In this document: positions 18,276 to 27,511 of the stretch, one piece after another
Layout of the letters: each line of letters opens with the position of its first letter
How positions within the stretch are numbered: position 1 is the stretch's first letter
Assembly (NCBI GenBank): GCA_019565575.1
Contig: CP067379.1
Location: 2,480,001 to 2,544,000, forward strand
DNA from: Flavobacterium covae
GTDB lineage: Bacteria > Bacteroidota > Bacteroidia > Flavobacteriales > Flavobacteriaceae
Length of the DNA: 64,000 bases
Reading direction: 5' to 3'
Translations under genes and position numbers: made by a program
The notes under the pieces: model-generated
What the model was told of the DNA's origin: nothing
The model's input: the letters and a program-made list of their open reading frames with translations, nothing else
Databases searched by the model: none

Positions 18276-19215
18276 AAATAATTAATTCAAGTTGCTAGTT
18301 GATATTTATAAAAAACAAAGCAAAGGTTAAGTAATTTTGTTTTGTGAACCAAAAAAACAACACCAATGCTTTGCAAAGACAAAATTATATCAATTTTTTG
18401 TTTAATTGATGATATTTTAAAAGGAATTGAACATCCAGAAGATATAAGAAGACAGGTTAGTGATAGTGAAATTATTTTAACTGCGATTGTGTCATCGACA
18501 AGCTTTTATGGAAATCATAGTTCAGCTATAAAGTTTATGAAACAATATGGATTTATACCAAAGATGCTTGACAAGAGTAGATTTAATAGAAGATTACATA
18601 AAATTGGAAGTTTGCTTTATGAGTTATTTGAAATAATAAGTTCATATTTTAAAGATTTATGCTGTGAGATGCAGTATATCATAGATTCATTTCCAGTTGC
18701 TGTTTGCAATAATATGAGGATTTCGAACTGCAAAATCCTCAAAGAAGAAAAATGGCGAGGTTACACAGCAAGTATGCGAAATTATTTTTATGGAGTTAAA
18801 GTACAATTACTTACCACAAAAAATGGAATCCCAATAGCTTTTCATTTTACACCAGGAAAAACAGCAGATGCAAAAGCACTAGGAAAAATGATTGACAAAT
18901 TACCAGTAGAGGCTTCAATATATGGAGATAGTGCTTATACTGATTATAGTTTAGAAGATGCTGTATATGAGAGAAGATGTATTTCATTAAAAATTCAGCG
19001 TAAATCAAATGCTAAAAGAATGGATACTTTAGAACAAAAAAATGAAAAACTAAAAATGAGAAAAAGGGTAGAAACAACAATAAGCGATATTAAAAAAATG
19101 TTTCCAAGAACTATACATGCAATAACTTTAGAAGGTTTTCTAATAAAACTTACATTATTTGTCTTTGGCTTGCAATTAAATAAATCAATTAACTAGCAAC
19201 TTGAATTAATTATTT
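18276..19215 (+). mobile_element. IS982-family insertion sequence with 25-bp inverted ends
   Basis: The element holds one transposase gene between perfect 25-base inverted repeats at 18276-18300 and 19191-19215 (CAAGTTGCTAGTT on the inside, AAATAATTAATT outside). AATTAATT is its own complement, so the same bases could instead be an 8-base target duplication (18280-18287 and 19204-19211) around a 916-bp element running 18288-19203. The right end reaches the stop codon of the neighbouring methyltransferase gene. The transposase is intact, so the insertion may be recent. Confidence 0.8.
18366..19196 (+). CDS. IS982-family transposase
   Basis: The 276-residue protein is an intact DDE transposase of the IS982 family. 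The three acidic residues are visible in YIIDSFPVAVC, in IYGDSAYTDY and in the C-terminal RVETTISDIKKMFP. The family motif KWRGYTASMRNYFYGVKVQL and the C-terminal LEGFLIKLTLFVFGLQL follow. The length is normal for the family. Transcription is to the right, and the gene ends a few bases inside the right terminal repeat. This is one of the few long genes nearby with no frameshift. Confidence 0.92.
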   Translation: MLCKDKIISIFCLIDDILKGIEHPEDIRRQVSDSEIILTAIVSSTSFYGNHSSAIKFMKQYGFIPKMLDKSRFNRRLHKIGSLLYELFEIISSYFKDLCCEMQYIIDSFPVAVCNNMRISNCKILKEEKWRGYTASMRNYFYGVKVQLLTTKNGIPIAFHFTPGKTADAKALGKMIDKLPVEASIYGDSAYTDYSLEDAVYERRCISLKIQRKSNAKRMDTLEQKNEKLKMRKRVETTISDIKKMFPRTIHAITLEGFLIKLTLFVFGLQLNKSIN

Positions 19216-20813
19216 ACCCTTTAATAAATGAATACTTACTGTAGCATAATCTGTATCGGGAAAACGTTGTGTAAAACGTTTATCAGAATACAACCCTACT
19301 TTTTGAGCTATTTTAATAAATTCTTCAATTTCTAGTATATATTGATCAGATAATCCATGTGTTACATCATAAGCAGTTGCTGGTGTTTTTCCTATATTTT
19401 TAGAAACAATATTTGGGTTTACAGTATGAAGTTCAATTAGTAATAATCCGAATTTTTGAACGTATTGAGCCCATTTATCAAGATGTTCATAAAGATTTGC
19501 TTCTACAAGGTTATTTGATAATTGTCTTCCTCTATAAGAAAAAGCTCCTGATGAAGTGCTGATTATGTCGTAATCTTTTTTAGGATCATTCCAAATTCTA
19601 TTATGATCTAAGAATGTACGAACGTTTAATAGTTCATTTAACTCAATATTGTAATTTTCTTTTAAATCTTCTGCTAATAGGTCAGGATTGCCAATATCTC
19701 CCCAAATTACTTTAGCCCAAATATCAGCCTTAATTAGATTTGCCCTAGTAACCTTTAAAGCAATTTGATTATAATCAGCTCCTACTAAGAAAAGAGGATA
19801 TTCTTCTAATATTTTACCACGCATTGTTTGTCTTTCTATAACATTAAAAATGTGCTGTAAAAAAGCACCGTTACCGCATCCCATATCTAAAATACCTTTA
19901 GGTTGTTCAGAAATAGGACGATTAAAAAGTTCTATTATAATTTCATCAATTACTTTAAAATACGTGCCATGTGCACCTCCGCTACCCCAAACATTCATTT
20001 CTCTATTTACATGTATTTCAGCATCGTTAATAGCAATATCTCGTAATTTGTTAGGATTCCCAAATAATAACATTTCAATATTCTTTAACATAGGTAGATA
20101 AGAAACAGTTACTCCATAGGCAGAGGCTCTTTTAGCATAAAAAAGACCTGATTCAGTAAATTGATATTTTCCTTTTCGTTCTATGAACCATCCTAATGAA
20201 GTGAAGAAATCAAGCATAATATTGAACGCTTCGGGTTCTTTGTGAAATTCATCAGCACTAAATGAAGTTTCCATAAAATATTTGTGAAACATACCTGTCA
20301 TGCCTAGATTTACAATTAAAGGACCTACTAAAAATCCTTCTAAATGTTTTATAATCTGATATTGTATTTTACCTGCTTCCAGAATTTAGATCAAGAGAAT
20401 GAATGTCTATTTTTTGAAACTTTTCAAATAAAGGGGCTAATATAGAAATAGTATGCTCGTTAATACTATTGGAAGTGAAAACATCAGTTAAAAATAATGT
20501 ATGAGCTATATCTTCGTATAAATAAAAGAAAGAAAAAAGCTAACTCTGTTGCATTATTTGTTTTAATATATACTTCGTTTTGAACGTTATCCACAAAATA
20601 ATCTATAAAACCTTGTGAAGCTAAAGCTCTTAACCCAACATTTAAATAGCCTTCATTTAAATTAAAATCTTCCTTTAATTGATTTAATGTAATGTCTTTT
20701 TTTTCAATGATATAATTTGTTATATTTTTTTCTTTTAATAGAGCCGCTATAGGTAAAATTACAATACCATCTAAATGCCTAAAAATAGATTCTCTTAATT
20801 CTGTTGTGTTCAT
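19210..20813 (-). CDS. Class I SAM-dependent methyltransferase, twice frameshifted
   Basis: Frames on the minus strand (20813-20484, a middle piece about 20520-20385, and 20376-19210) join into one protein of about 534 residues. The N-terminus (MNTTELRESIFRHLDGIVIL and then LNQLKEDFNLNEGYLNVGLR) looks like the winged-helix dimerisation part of O-methyltransferases. The SAM-binding motif I is ILDMGCGNGAFLQHIF. The breaks are near 20520 and at ATTCTGG near 20382. Related proteins occur in polyketide and secondary-metabolite clusters, but no such cluster is seen here, so the substrate is unknown. The stop codon lies in the end of the IS982 element. Confidence 0.65.
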
Positions 20814-20921
20814 TATTAGTTTATTAAGGTTACTTGCACAAAGTAGTAAATTTTAATGAATTTTTAAATTTAAAAGATGAGATAAGTAACCTATATTTGT
20901 ATTGTGTTTTTTTAATTTTTT

Positions 20922-21548
20922 ATGAAAGATATAATCAAGCTAAATTTTCCCAATTTTAATCCTCAGTTAATAGAAGAAATAGACGAAAACGCGTATATAC
21001 AGAATATGAAAGCAGGTGAAACAATAATGCGTTCAGGTCAGTTTATTCGACATACCGTTTTAGTTGTAAAAGGGAAGATAAAATTATACCGTGAAGATGA
21101 TGAAGGAAATGAATATTTTATGTACTATCTCCAGCCAGGACAAGCCTGTGCTATTTCTATGATTTGTGCTACTAAAGAAGAAACGAGTGCTTTAATGGCT
21201 AAAGTGGTTGAAGATGCAGAACTTATTATGATTCCTCTTGCATTAATGGAAAAATGGATGAGTAAACACCGTTCTTGGTATGAATTTGTTATTGAAACTT
21301 ACAGAAGTCGCTTCGAAGAAGTGTTAACGGTGATAGATAACATAGCTTTTAAAGCAATGGATGAACGCTTAGAGTTTTATTTAAAAAGACATCGAGATGC
21401 TTGTAATTGTAACGACATAAAACTCTCACACCAAGAAATAGCATCCGAACTAAATACTTCCAGAGAAGTGGTGTCGCGTTTGTTAAAAAAAATGGAACAA
21501 CGAGGTTTAGTTAAGCTATATCGAAGCCATATTGAAATCAATTTCTAA
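20922..21548 (+). CDS. Crp/Fnr-family transcriptional regulator
   Basis: The 208-residue protein has a cyclic-nucleotide-binding-like beta barrel at about 20-115 (RSGQFIRHTVLVVKGKIKLY) and a C-terminal winged helix (LSHQEIASELNTSREVVSRL, about 168-187). Cysteines 76 and 82 in QACAISMICATKE and 161 and 163 in ACNCND could take part in redox or sulfur sensing, but the Fnr iron-sulfur cysteine pattern at the N-terminus is absent. It is followed by two persulfide dioxygenase-rhodanese genes, a membrane protein and thioredoxin, so it probably controls them. A TATATTTG box sits 23 bases before the start. A terminator follows the gene. Confidence 0.85.
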   Translation: MKDIIKLNFPNFNPQLIEEIDENAYIQNMKAGETIMRSGQFIRHTVLVVKGKIKLYREDDEGNEYFMYYLQPGQACAISMICATKEETSALMAKVVEDAELIMIPLALMEKWMSKHRSWYEFVIETYRSRFEEVLTVIDNIAFKAMDERLEFYLKRHRDACNCNDIKLSHQEIASELNTSREVVSRLLKKMEQRGLVKLYRSHIEINF

Positions 21549-21550
21549 GA

Positions 21551-21573
21551 GCTGACTTTTGTCAGCCTTTTTT
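21551..21573 (+). terminator. Rho-independent terminator after the Crp-type gene
   Basis: GCTGAC-TTTT-GTCAGC followed by a run of seven T lies right after the stop codon. It separates the regulator transcript from the first persulfide dioxygenase gene. Confidence 0.85.
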
Positions 21574-21613
21574 TAAAATCGTATTTTACCTTTGCTTTTT
21601 TGATAGAAGCACA

Positions 21614-23036
21614 ATGAAAATAGAACAAATCTACACCAAATGTTTAGCTGGAAGCTTGCTATTATATAGTTTCAGAAGGTGAAGCCGTTATCATAGACCC
21701 CTTAAGAGATATACAACCCTATTTAGATCGTTTAGAAAAAGATAAAGTTGTTTTGAAATATATTTTTGAAACTCATTTTCATGCTGATTTCGTTTCTGGA
21801 CATTTAGAATTAGCTCGTGCTACAGGTGCAACTATAGTAATTGGTCCTACCACCACAAAAACAGGATACCCATGCCACATAGCATTTGATAATGAGATGT
21901 TTTTATTTGGTAAATCATCAATTAAACTAATTCACACACCAGGACATACTTTAGAAAGTTCTTGTTTGTTGTTAATAGATGAAAATCAGTTAGAAAAAGG
22001 AATTTTAACAGGAGATACTCTTTTTATTGGAGATGTAGGAAGACCTGATTTAGCTCAACATGTTATGACAGAGTTAACACAAGATAAACTGGCTCGTCTA
22101 TTATATTATTCATTACGAAATAAAATTCTTCCTCTTCCTGATCATTTAATTGTATATCCTAATCACGGGGCAGGTAGTGCTTGTGGAAAAAATATGAGTA
22201 AAGAAACCACAGATACATTAGGTAATCAAAAAAAAAGTAAATTACGCCTTAAATCCTAATTTAACAGAAGAAACGTTTGTACAAACCGTTTTAGATGGGT
22301 TAATGCCACCACCGCCTTATTTTCCTAAAAATGTATTACTAAATATAAAAGGATACGAAAGTTTATACTCAGTAATAAACAGAAGTCATAAAGAAATAGA
22401 TATAATACAATTCGAAAAATATATAGAAGAAGATCCTACAATTCTACTATTAGATGTTCGAAATCCTGATCAATTCGCGAAAGGATTCATTCCTAACAGT
22501 ATTAATATTGGATTAAATGGAAATTTTGCACAATGGGTAGGAGAGCTAATACCTAATATAGAACAAAAAATACTACTAATAACAGAGAATAAAGAACAAT
22601 CTTTAGAAGCAATCATTCGCTTATCTAGAATAGGTTTTGATCAAACGATTGGTTATTTAAAAGATGGATTTAAAAGATGGGTGAGTTGTAATAAACCATT
22701 TCATACGATTCAAAGGATAAAAGCAATTGAGTTAAGTACAATCCTAAATAAAAATTCATATATAATAGATGTCCGTAAGATAAATGAATATAATTCTCAA
22801 CACATAATAAATAGTATAAATATTCCACTACATCAATTAGAAATAAAATTAGATAAAATTCCACGAAATAATACGTTTTTATACATTGTGTAGGAGGATA
22901 CCGTAGCATGATCGCAGCCTCTATACTATATAAAATAGGAATTACAAATTTTATAGAAATTGAAGATGGTTTTAACGGAATAAAAAATACAAAAATTACA
23001 TTATCTGATTATTATACTCAAACATGTATGCTTTAA
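21614..23036 (+). pseudogene. Persulfide dioxygenase-rhodanese fusion, first copy, three frameshifts
   Basis: Joined frames give MKIEQIYTKCLA at 21614 through to a stop at 23036, a protein of about 474 residues parallel to the second copy. The metallo-beta-lactamase domain keeps THFHADFVSGH, HTPGHT, TGDTLFIGDVGRPDL and PNHGAGSACGK, the iron and glutathione-site signature of ETHE1-type persulfide dioxygenases. Two rhodanese-like domains follow; the last has HCVGGYRS. Breaks are near 21654 (extra A), 22234 (A9) and 22880 (probably two bases lost). The first rhodanese domain lacks a cysteine in its loop (LLITENKEQS). Three lesions in one gene make a real pseudogene possible; sequencing error is also possible. 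Confidence 0.75.
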
Positions 23037-23096
23037 CTAATATATATAAGGGAAAGGTTTGTAACTATTATCACTATTTGTTATAAAAATAAATAG

Positions 23097-23104
23097 TACT
23101 TTTG
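23097..23104 (+). promoter_or_regulatory. Probable -7 box of the second persulfide dioxygenase gene
   Basis: TACTTTTG matches TANNTTTG and lies 19 bases before the start codon. A TTTG at 23077-23080 is 16 bases upstream, near the spacing of a Bacteroidota -33 element. The gene therefore can be transcribed separately from the first copy. Confidence 0.5.
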
Positions 23105-23122
23105 TAAACCAAATTGATAATA

Positions 23123-24536
23123 ATGCAGATAGAACAAATTTATACAGGTTGCCTAGCCCAAGGTGCCTATTATATTACTTCAAATGGTGAAGCCTTAATT
23201 GTGGATCCTTTGAGAGAAGTACAACCCTATTTAGATCGTCTTAAAAGAGATAATGTTGTTTTAAAATATATTTTTGAAACTCATTTTCATGCTGATTTCG
23301 TTTCAGGACATTTAGATTTGAGTAAAGCTACAGGAGCGCCTATAATATATGGTCCCACTGCGAAACCAGAGTTTGACGCAATCATCGCGCAAGATGAACA
23401 AACATTTTTAGTAGGTAATATTACTATTAAGGTTTTACATACCCCAGGTCATACTATGGAGAGTACAACTTATTTATTAATAGATGAAAATGGAAAAGAT
23501 CATGCTATTTTTTCAGGAGATACTCTCTTTATTGGAGATGTGGGACGACCTGATTTAGCACAAAAAGCAGCTAATATGACACAAGAAAAATTAGCAGCAA
23601 CATTATTTCATTCATTAAGAAGTAAAATTATGCCACTTGCTGATGATGTAATAGTATATCCAGCCCATGGAGCTGGTAGTGCCTGTGGTAAAAATATGAG
23701 TAAAGAAACTATTTCTACAATAGGACAACAAAAACATAATAATTACGCTCTTCGTTTTGATATGAAAGAGTCTGAATTTGTTGCTGAGGTTTTGGATGGA
23801 TTAACTCCTCCTCCTGCATATTTTGGAATGAATGTAGCAATGAATAAGAAAGGATATACAGCATTTGAAAAAGTACTAAATAATGGTTTGAGATCTTTGT
23901 CTGCCCAAGAATTTAACGATTTAGCAGATAGAAAAGCAGCAATTGTTCTAGATACAAGACCTCCTTCCATATTTTGTTTAGGTCATATACCTCAGTCCAT
24001 TAATATAAGTATAACAGGAGATTTTGCTCCTTGGGTAGGCACACTTATTGCAGATGTAAATCAACCTATTCTTATAGTTTGTGAAGAAGGAAAAGAAGAA
24101 GAAACAATAATAAGACTTAGTAGAGTAGGTTTTGATAATCTTTTAGGGTATTTAAAAGGAGGAATTAATGCGTGGAAAGAATCAGAAAAAGAAACAGACC
24201 AGATTAATAGAATAAAAGCAGAAGAATTTGCTCAAAAAGTAAATCTTAAAACAGATAAAATCATTGATGTTCGTAAAGAAAACGAATACCAAGCAGAACA
24301 TCTAGAAGACTCTTACAACAAACCACTTGCTTATATTAATGATTGGATAAGTAGTATTAATCCTAATGAACATTTTTATATACATTGTGCAGGGAGGCTA
24401 TCGTAGTATGATTGCAGCATCAATACTACAAGCCCGAGGCTATCGAAATTTTACAGAAATAGAAGGAGGTTTCACAGCTATTTCCAAAACTGATCTTCCA
24501 AGAACTGATTTTGTCTGTAAGAGTAAAACCTACTAA
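23123..24536 (+). CDS. Persulfide dioxygenase-rhodanese fusion, second copy
   Basis: The ATG at 23123 gives MQIEQIYTGCLAQGAYYI. The dioxygenase domain has His54, His56, Asp58, His63, His110, Asp133 and His182 in the MBL/ETHE1 motifs. It oxidises glutathione or low-molecular-weight persulfide to sulfite. Two rhodanese domains follow, about 255-355 and 365-470, with Cys320 (VCEEGKEE) and Cys422 (HCAGGYRS) at the transfer sites. One extra G near 24391 breaks the frame just after the second catalytic cysteine; the rest reads to a stop at 24534-24536. The fold is like staphylococcal CstB and flavobacterial relatives, which join persulfide oxidation with sulfur transfer. It works in the cytoplasm and is likely induced by the Crp-type regulator upstream. 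Confidence 0.85.
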
Positions 24537-24544
24537 ATTTAGAT

Positions 24545-24745
24545 ATGAAACGATTTTTTTTAAATTGGAATATAATCCGTTTTTTTCGTTTAGCATTAGG
24601 AGTTTTTTTAATATTCCAAGCATTCGAAACTCATCAGTGGATTTTTTTAGGATTTGCAATATTCTTTTTATTTCAAGCAGTTTTTAATTTGGGATGTACC
24701 TCAAACACTTGTCAAATTCAATTAGAAGATAAAAAAGATGAATGA
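24545..24745 (+). CDS. YgaP-family (DUF2892) small membrane protein
   Basis: The 66-residue protein has two hydrophobic segments (LALGVFLIFQAF and IFLGFAIFFLFQAVF) and ends CTSNTCQIQ. This is the DUF2892/YgaP membrane-anchor type, which in other bacteria is joined to a rhodanese domain. It starts 8 bases after the second persulfide dioxygenase gene and its stop overlaps the start of thioredoxin (24738-24745). Position suggests a membrane role in sulfur handling, but this is inference. The two cysteines near the end (CTSNTC) could be redox-active. Confidence 0.72.
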   Translation: MKRFFLNWNIIRFFRLALGVFLIFQAFETHQWIFLGFAIFFLFQAVFNLGCTSNTCQIQLEDKKDE

Positions 24746-25040
24746 TTCATTTTTAAATATTATTAATAAAGATAAACCTGTATTAATTGACTTTTTTGCT
24801 ACTTGGTGTGGCCCTTGCCAAATGTTAGCTCCCATTTTAAAAGAAGTAAAAGAAATATTAGGAAATGAAATTGATATAATAAAAATAGACGTAGATAAAA
24901 ACCAAGAATTAGCAAGAAAATATCAAATAAGAGGAGTTCCAACTCTAATACTCTTTCAAAGAGGACAACCTATATGCCGTCAATCAGGATTACTTCAAAA
25001 AAATGAAATTATAAAAATGATAAAAGAGAAAATCTTATAA
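24738..25040 (+). CDS. trxA: Thioredoxin
   Basis: The 100-residue protein is a single thioredoxin domain with the active site ATWCGPCQM (Cys24 and Cys27) and the cis-proline loop RGVPTLILFQ. No signal peptide is visible, so it should work in the cytoplasm. It overlaps the YgaP-type gene by 8 bases and ends the sulfur operon, where it may reduce disulfides or persulfides left by the rhodanese step. Another housekeeping thioredoxin is probably elsewhere in the genome. Confidence 0.9.
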   Translation: MNDSFLNIINKDKPVLIDFFATWCGPCQMLAPILKEVKEILGNEIDIIKIDVDKNQELARKYQIRGVPTLILFQRGQPICRQSGLLQKNEIIKMIKEKIL

Positions 25041-25044
25041 AGTT

Positions 25045-25125
25045 ATGTTAAAGAAGCATTTTTCTACTATTTTAGATAGTATATTTGGTCTTGTAGCAAG
25101 TTACTATTACTACTATTATAAGTAG
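25045..25125 (+). CDS. Possible 26-residue peptide with six consecutive tyrosines
   Basis: Four bases after the trxA stop an ATG opens a frame that ends at TAG 25123-25125. It reads MLKKHFSTILDSIFGL then VASYYYYYYK. Six tyrosines in a row near the C-terminus are unusual. The place right after trxA would allow translation by reinitiation, but no clear ribosome site of its own is visible. Flavobacteria have weak Shine-Dalgarno use, so this does not rule it out. Confidence that it is expressed is low. Confidence 0.3.
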   Translation: MLKKHFSTILDSIFGLVASYYYYYYK

Positions 25126-25247
25126 GACATCGGAAACTTGTTATATTACCTCTAAGCTTTAAAACTAAATTTATGTAATATTTTAATTAAGAGTTTTAGC
25201 AGGTAAATTTATTTAAAACAAAAAAAATAACTTTTAAAATTTTTATT

Positions 25248-25451
25248 ATGAAAAAACTAATTTCATCAGTAGCATTAGTAGCATTTGTATTTTCTTCTAG
25301 CGTATTTGCACAAGAAGTAAAAGAAGAGAAAAAAGACAAGAAAGAAAAAATGGAAAAAACTTGTTCTAAAGGAGATAAAAAAGCATGTACTGATAAAAAA
25401 GCATGTTGCACGAAAAAAGCAGAAAAAAAGCTTAATAATTTAAGTTCTTAA
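25248..25451 (+). CDS. Small exported Lys- and Cys-rich protein
   Basis: The 67-residue protein has a signal peptide (SSVALVAFVFSSSVFAQ) and a mature part made almost only of Lys, Glu and Cys: KEEKKDKKEKMEKTC, then KKACTDKKACCTKKAEKK. Five cysteines lie in the mature part in pairs such as ACC. I recognise no family. It follows the sulfur/thioredoxin genes, and a metal-binding or disulfide role is possible but unproven. A hairpin repeat lies 21 bases downstream and may end its transcript. Confidence 0.6.
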   Translation: MKKLISSVALVAFVFSSSVFAQEVKEEKKDKKEKMEKTCSKGDKKACTDKKACCTKKAEKKLNNLSS

Positions 25452-25472
25452 ATTATTAAGTTGATTAACCTA

Positions 25473-25604
25473 AAGAGGATGTCCTCTAAAAATTAAGAAT
25501 CTTGTTATTTAACTTTATTTTATTCGAAAAAAAAGTATACTCTTATTAAAATCGAATGAATAAACGAATTATAGATTATTTTTTTTAGACATCCTCTTTT
25601 TTTA
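25473..25604. repeat. Long-hairpin dispersed repeat, copy C1
   Basis: AAGAGGATGTCCTCTAAAAA on the left pairs with TTTTTTTTAGACATCCTCTT on the right across an AT-rich interior. The first arm also has its own small palindrome GAGGATGTCCTC. The left-arm string CTCTAAAAATTAAG recurs at 63840-63853. It sits just after the small exported protein gene, so a terminator role is likely. Confidence 0.65.
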
Positions 25605-25770
25605 CTTTGAAAATATTTTAATGGAAGTTCATCTTGAAATTTTACAATCTTCTGGTCTTGAAGATGATAAAAGAATAAGTTGAATGCTAGGCGGTTATTT
25701 TACATATCCATACTTCTTTTTTGTAATAATTTTAGAAATATTTTCTTACTGTTTAGAGGAAAAAAAATAA

Positions 25771-25803
25771 TTGATAAAAGTTACACTTAAATTCTTATAT
25801 TTG
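25771..25803 (+). promoter_or_regulatory. guaB promoter of the Bacteroidota type
   Basis: TTG at 25771-25773 and TATATTTG at 25796-25803 are separated by 22 bases, which suits the primary sigma-factor consensus TTG-N(17-23)-TANNTTTG of flavobacteria. The guaB ATG follows 24 bases later. Confidence 0.6.
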
Positions 25804-25827
25804 TTCGCAATTTAATCGTAAATTGCA

Positions 25828-27300
25828 ATGAACGCACACACAACTAAAATTATCGGTGAAGGACTAACTTACGATGATGTATTGCTTATTCCTAACTACT
25901 CACAAGTACTTCCTAGAGAAGTAAGTATTCAAACAAAATTTACTAGAAACATTAGCCTAAACCTACCAGTTGTTTCCGCTGCAATGGATACCGTTACGGA
26001 AAGTGCAATGGCTATAGCTATGGCGCGAGAAGGAGGAATAGGGGTTTTGCATAAAAACATGTCAATTCAGCAACAAGCAGCAGAAGTTCGTAAAGTAAAA
26101 AGAGCAGAAAGCGGAATGATTCTTGATCCTGTAATATTAAACTTTACAGCAAATGTAGGAGATGCTAAAAATGCTATGAGAGAATATGGCATAGGAGGGA
26201 TTCCAATAGTAGATCAAAATGGGAAGCTAGAAGGAATTGTTACAAATAGAGATTTACGTTTTGAAAAGAATAACCAAAGAAGTATCGTAGAAGTGATGAC
26301 TTCAACTAATTTGGTTACAGCTCCAGAAGGAACAACCTTAGAAAAAGCAGAAGAAATCTTACAAGGTAATAAAATAGAAAAATTACCAGTTGTAAATGCT
26401 GAAAATAAATTAGTAGGTCTAATCACTTTCAGAGATATTACAAAACTTACTCAAAAACCAAATGCTAATAAAGACAAGTACGGACGTTTACGAGTAGCTG
26501 CAGCTTTAGGTGTTACAGTAGATGCTGTAGAAAGAGCAGAAGCCTTAGTAAATGCGGGTGTTGATGCCGTTATTATAGATACAGCACATGGTCATACAAA
26601 AGGAGTTGTAGAAGTCTTAAAACAAGTAAAAAATAAATTTCCAGAACTTGATGTAGTAGTTGGAAATATTGCAACACCAGAAGCAGCATTGTATTTAGTT
26701 GAGAATGGTGCTGATGCCGTTAAAGTAGGTATTGGACCAGGTTCTATTTGTACCACTAGAGTAGTAGCAGGTGTCGGTTTTCCTCAATTTTCTGCTGTTC
26801 TAGAAGTGGCAGCTGCACTAAAAGGAACTGGGGTTCCTGTTATAGCGGATGGAGGAGTTCGTTATACAGGAGATATTCCTAAAGCAATAGCAGCAGGAGC
26901 TTCTACAGTTATGTTGGGATCTTTATTGGCAGGTACCAAAGAATCTCCTGGAGAAACTATTATTTTTGAAGGTAGAAAATTCAAATCTTATAGAGGTATG
27001 GGATCAGTAGAAGCTATGAAAGAAGGCTCTAAAGATCGTTATTTTCAAGATGTTGAAGACGACGTAAAAAAATTAGTTCCAGAAGGAATTGTAGGGAGAG
27101 TACCTTATAAAGGAGAACTAAATGAAAGTATGCTTCAATTTATAGGAGGATTACGTGCAGGAATGGGATATTGTGGTGCAGCTACTATAGAAGAATTACA
27201 AGAAAAAGGAAGATTTGTCCGAATTACTTCAAGTGGTATAAGTGAAAGTCATCCCCATAATGTAACCATTACAAAAGAAGCTCCTAATTACTCACGCTAA
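25828..27300 (+). CDS. guaB: IMP dehydrogenase
   Basis: The 490-residue enzyme oxidises IMP to XMP with NAD, the committed step of guanine nucleotide synthesis. The TIM barrel begins [14 protein letters not shown]. Two CBS domains are inserted at about 95-215. The catalytic loop [17 protein letters not shown] holds the active-site cysteine, and the flap GRVPYKGEL and the [12 protein letters not shown] segment are present. Length is exactly that of the family. The gene has its own promoter and is followed by a hairpin repeat. It is intact, unlike many genes nearby. Confidence 0.97.
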   Translation: MNAHTTKIIGEGLTYDDVLLIPNYSQVLPREVSIQTKFTRNISLNLPVVSAAMDTVTESAMAIAMAREGGIGVLHKNMSIQQQAAEVRKVKRAESGMILDPVILNFTANVGDAKNAMREYGIGGIPIVDQNGKLEGIVTNRDLRFEKNNQRSIVEVMTSTNLVTAPEGTTLEKAEEILQGNKIEKLPVVNAENKLVGLITFRDITKLTQKPNANKDKYGRLRVAAALGVTVDAVERAEALVNAGVDAVIIDTAHGHTKGVVEVLKQVKNKFPELDVVVGNIATPEAALYLVENGADAVKVGIGPGSICTTRVVAGVGFPQFSAVLEVAAALKGTGVPVIADGGVRYTGDIPKAIAAGASTVMLGSLLAGTKESPGETIIFEGRKFKSYRGMGSVEAMKEGSKDRYFQDVEDDVKKLVPEGIVGRVPYKGELNESMLQFIGGLRAGMGYCGAATIEELQEKGRFVRITSSGISESHPHNVTITKEAPNYSR

Positions 27301-27325
27301 TAAAGAGTTATTTAAAATAAAAAGG

Positions 27326-27480
27326 GAAGAGTGTCCCAAAAAGTACCAATTCAACGTCTAGTTTATTATTTCGATAATGGTAGAATATTTTAGTATTGTG
27401 TAATTTGTTTCAACTATTTTGTTGTCTAATTTATACTCTTTTGTAAATGAATGGGTTGATTTTTTTGGGATACTCTTTTT
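27326..27480. repeat. Long-hairpin dispersed repeat, copy C2
   Basis: GAAGAGTGTCCCAAAAAGTA on the left and TTTTTTGGGATACTCTTTTT on the right are complementary apart from a few bases. The interior is AT-rich (TATTTCGATAATGGTAGAA). It starts about 25 bases after the guaB stop and ends about 30 bases before the acyltransferase gene; it probably ends guaB transcription. Confidence 0.65.
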
Positions 27481-27511
27481 GACTAAAATAAAAACAAATA
27501 AGACTAACTAA

